Shown: positions 62,810 to 64,000 of the stretch, piece by piece
Numbering within the stretch: the stretch's first letter is position 1
Layout of the letters: every line of letters begins with the position of its first letter
The notes under the pieces: model-generated
Told to the model about the DNA's origin: nothing
The model's database searches: none
What the model saw: the letters and a program-made list of their open reading frames with translations, nothing else
NCBI RefSeq assembly: GCF_900114475.1
Contig: NZ_FOTE01000004.1
Coordinates: forward strand, 127,580 to 191,579
Direction of reading: 5' to 3'
Source of the DNA: Paenibacillus sp. 1_12
Lineage (GTDB): Bacteria; Bacillota; Bacilli; Paenibacillales; NBRC-103111
Length of the DNA: 64,000 bases
Made by a program: the position numbers and the translations under genes

Positions 62810-64000
62810 TCACATCACAGTTTGATATGGCACCAAGCGTTTTTGATTCCTCTGCTCCTTCAAAAGCTTTGCCATAAACTGCTGAATAGGTTTCGTTTCC
62901 TCAGTTGCCAACGTAATATGGGCGAGATTACGAGTTTCAAGAGGGTCTTCAGATAAATTGTAAAGTTCATATTCCTCTGCGACTGGTTCTGTTTTGATTG
63001 AAAAGCTGTTAGTCTGGTAGCCGCCTTCGGGGGTTAGATAGACGCTCCCCATTGGAGTGGACGACTCATCCCGAAGGCCTGGCTGACTCCAAAACTGCTT
63101 GTTGTCAAAATAACGGGAAAATTTCCACAATTGCTGTTTATTATCTTTATTGATAAAGGCAATTACGGTTTCAATGTGATTAGGTTGGATCACGGAAGAA
63201 TAGGGAATACCAATTGGATTTACTTGATGGGGGCCGCGTGTCACATCGTCATCAGTCATAAAGTAAACAGGTTCGTCAGCACGCTCGCAATCGAAGCCAA
63301 AGAAGCAAGGTGACAGGTCACGCCCCACTAAGGGGTGAACTTCGCTGAACTTTAATCGCAATCTTTGTTGGATGTCTTCCAGATCTGCGTCGGCCAACCC
63401 AAGCATGGTGGGGATCAGATCTACATGACTTGTCAGCTTATCGAAATGTTCATGCTGCTCAAATAATTGTTTATTATGAATGATGAAAGGCACGTGAACG
63501 ATTTCTTCATAAGCACAGTACCATTTTTGGTGAAGATAGCCATGAGCGCCTAACAGATCTCCATGATCCGATGTAAAAATGACAATGGTTTGATCATAAA
63601 ATGAGGACCTCATTAGGGAATCGAAAACCTTGAGCATTTGCTGATCGGCATTTTTTTGAAGCTGGTAGTACAGCTTACTGTAATGAGGCTGGTTGAATAT
63701 GGGCTGCAAAGCCTGTGGATAAACTTCCTGATAGCTTGCCTGGCATCGAGGTTTCGTATGTAAAGACTCGTGGATGGTAGGTGGGGGATCCGGCTGCGGC
63801 ATGGACTCCACTGCAAAATTAAACATTGGGTTATGGGCAGTCAGCGCTCCATACAAAACGATATCATGCGGGTTTACGAAGGATGCAACAAGAAGCCAAG
63901 GCTGCAAATGCCCAGCTTCATTTTTTTTGTGATCCAGTGACTCGATAAGATCGACAACTTCTGCAGCATAAAACTCATCTCTACCGCTTACGCCCACCCC
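62810..64000 (-). CDS. Sulfatase-family hydrolase, C-terminal part (cut by window end)
   Basis: The frame is open to the window edge, so the N terminus lies beyond it; the catalytic Cys/Ser-x-Pro-x-Arg motif would be upstream and is not seen. What is visible: VASFVNPHDI, VIFTSDHGDLLGAHGYLHQK (sulfatase metal-site motif), and a C terminus with EEYELYNLSEDPLETRNLAH typical of the family. About 396 residues present out of about 480-520 expected. Sulfate ester hydrolysis is predicted; without the active-site residue a phosphonate or phosphoethanolamine substrate cannot be excluded. Confidence 0.85.
   Translation of the reverse strand, partial: GVGVSGRDEFYAAEVVDLIESLDHKKNEAGHLQPWLLVASFVNPHDIVLYGALTAHNPMFNFAVESMPQPDPPPTIHESLHTKPRCQASYQEVYPQALQPIFNQPHYSKLYYQLQKNADQQMLKVFDSLMRSSFYDQTIVIFTSDHGDLLGAHGYLHQKWYCAYEEIVHVPFIIHNKQLFEQHEHFDKLTSHVDLIPTMLGLADADLEDIQQRLRLKFSEVHPLVGRDLSPCFFGFDCERADEPVYFMTDDDVTRGPHQVNPIGIPYSSVIQPNHIETVIAFINKDNKQQLWKFSRYFDNKQFWSQPGLRDESSTPMGSVYLTPEGGYQTNSFSIKTEPVAEEYELYNLSEDPLETRNLAHITLATEETKPIQQFMAKLLKEQRNQKRLVPYQTVM

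Noticed and set aside
1-64000. CRISPR arrays, tRNA or rRNA genes, integrases or transposases
   Set aside because: I looked for direct-repeat spacers, clover-leaf-like sequences with CCA ends, and DDE or tyrosine-recombinase motifs in the frames, and found none that I could support.

Overview
The window reads as chromosome of a spore-forming Bacillota, most like a Paenibacillaceae member (Paenibacillus or relative). The reasons are two complete GerA-type germinant-receptor operons, a YjcZ-type small sporulation protein, a Spo0-type orphan sensor kinase, a membrane-anchored AraC regulator beside an Lpl-type ABC importer, strong AGGAGG ribosome sites with frequent GTG and TTG starts, and many short hairpin-plus-T terminators. 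No rRNA, tRNA, CRISPR, prophage or transposase was seen. The only mobile-looking DNA is a family of palindromic intergenic repeats, with three copies and one partial copy.

Layout. 0.5-2.5 kb: an alpha/alpha-toroid-like protein with QW-type motifs, then a small integral-membrane protein that looks like a Pyr4/PaxB-type transmembrane terpene cyclase. 2.7-6.3 kb: germination operon 1 (gerA-B-C order). 6.3-12.2 kb: LysR regulator, O-methyltransferase, YjcZ-like peptide, BlaI/M56 regulator-protease pair, an uncharacterised SAM-binding protein and a FlaR-like P-loop protein. 12.5-24.2 kb (minus strand): a carbohydrate cluster made of membrane AraC regulator, two permeases, binding lipoprotein, SDR, lactonase, a large putative glycoside hydrolase and a Gfo/Idh dehydrogenase, suited to oxidative use of an imported sugar acid or oligosaccharide. 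24.6-28.4 kb: germination operon 2 (B-A-C order). 28.4-34.1 kb: a histidine-kinase remnant, a secreted three-repeat protein, a truncated sensor, a BsuPI-like secreted protein, a sporulation-type kinase and a pentapeptide protein.

34.5-49.2 kb is a large polyol and glycerophosphodiester region. It starts with mannitol-1-phosphate dehydrogenase, a SorC regulator and a GDPD, followed by a TagC-like anchored propeller on the other strand and a DeoR regulator. Then comes a nine-gene run: AlsE-like epimerase, PfkB kinase, zinc dehydrogenase, a complete CUT1 ABC importer with its own ATPase, a second GDPD and a second zinc dehydrogenase. I infer uptake of a glycerophospho- or glycosyl-polyol, hydrolysis by GDPD, oxidation of the polyol, phosphorylation and epimerisation into central metabolism. 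Similar dyad motifs precede mtlD, the SorC gene and the TagC-like gene, which suggests co-regulation.

49.3-64 kb is mixed housekeeping and accessory content: MgtC-like protein, AraC regulator with a divergent phytanoyl-CoA-dioxygenase-type enzyme, a potassium channel whose C terminus is written by a repeat element, DUF2306 and DUF2798 membrane proteins, an internally deleted VOC pseudogene, an FAD-dependent lipoprotein, a YbjQ pair, thioredoxin reductase, a Bcr/CflA efflux pump, a PrsA-like foldase, small proteins, a beta-lactamase-fold hydrolase and a sulfatase cut by the window end.

All family assignments come from reading motifs and remembered family features. No database search was run.
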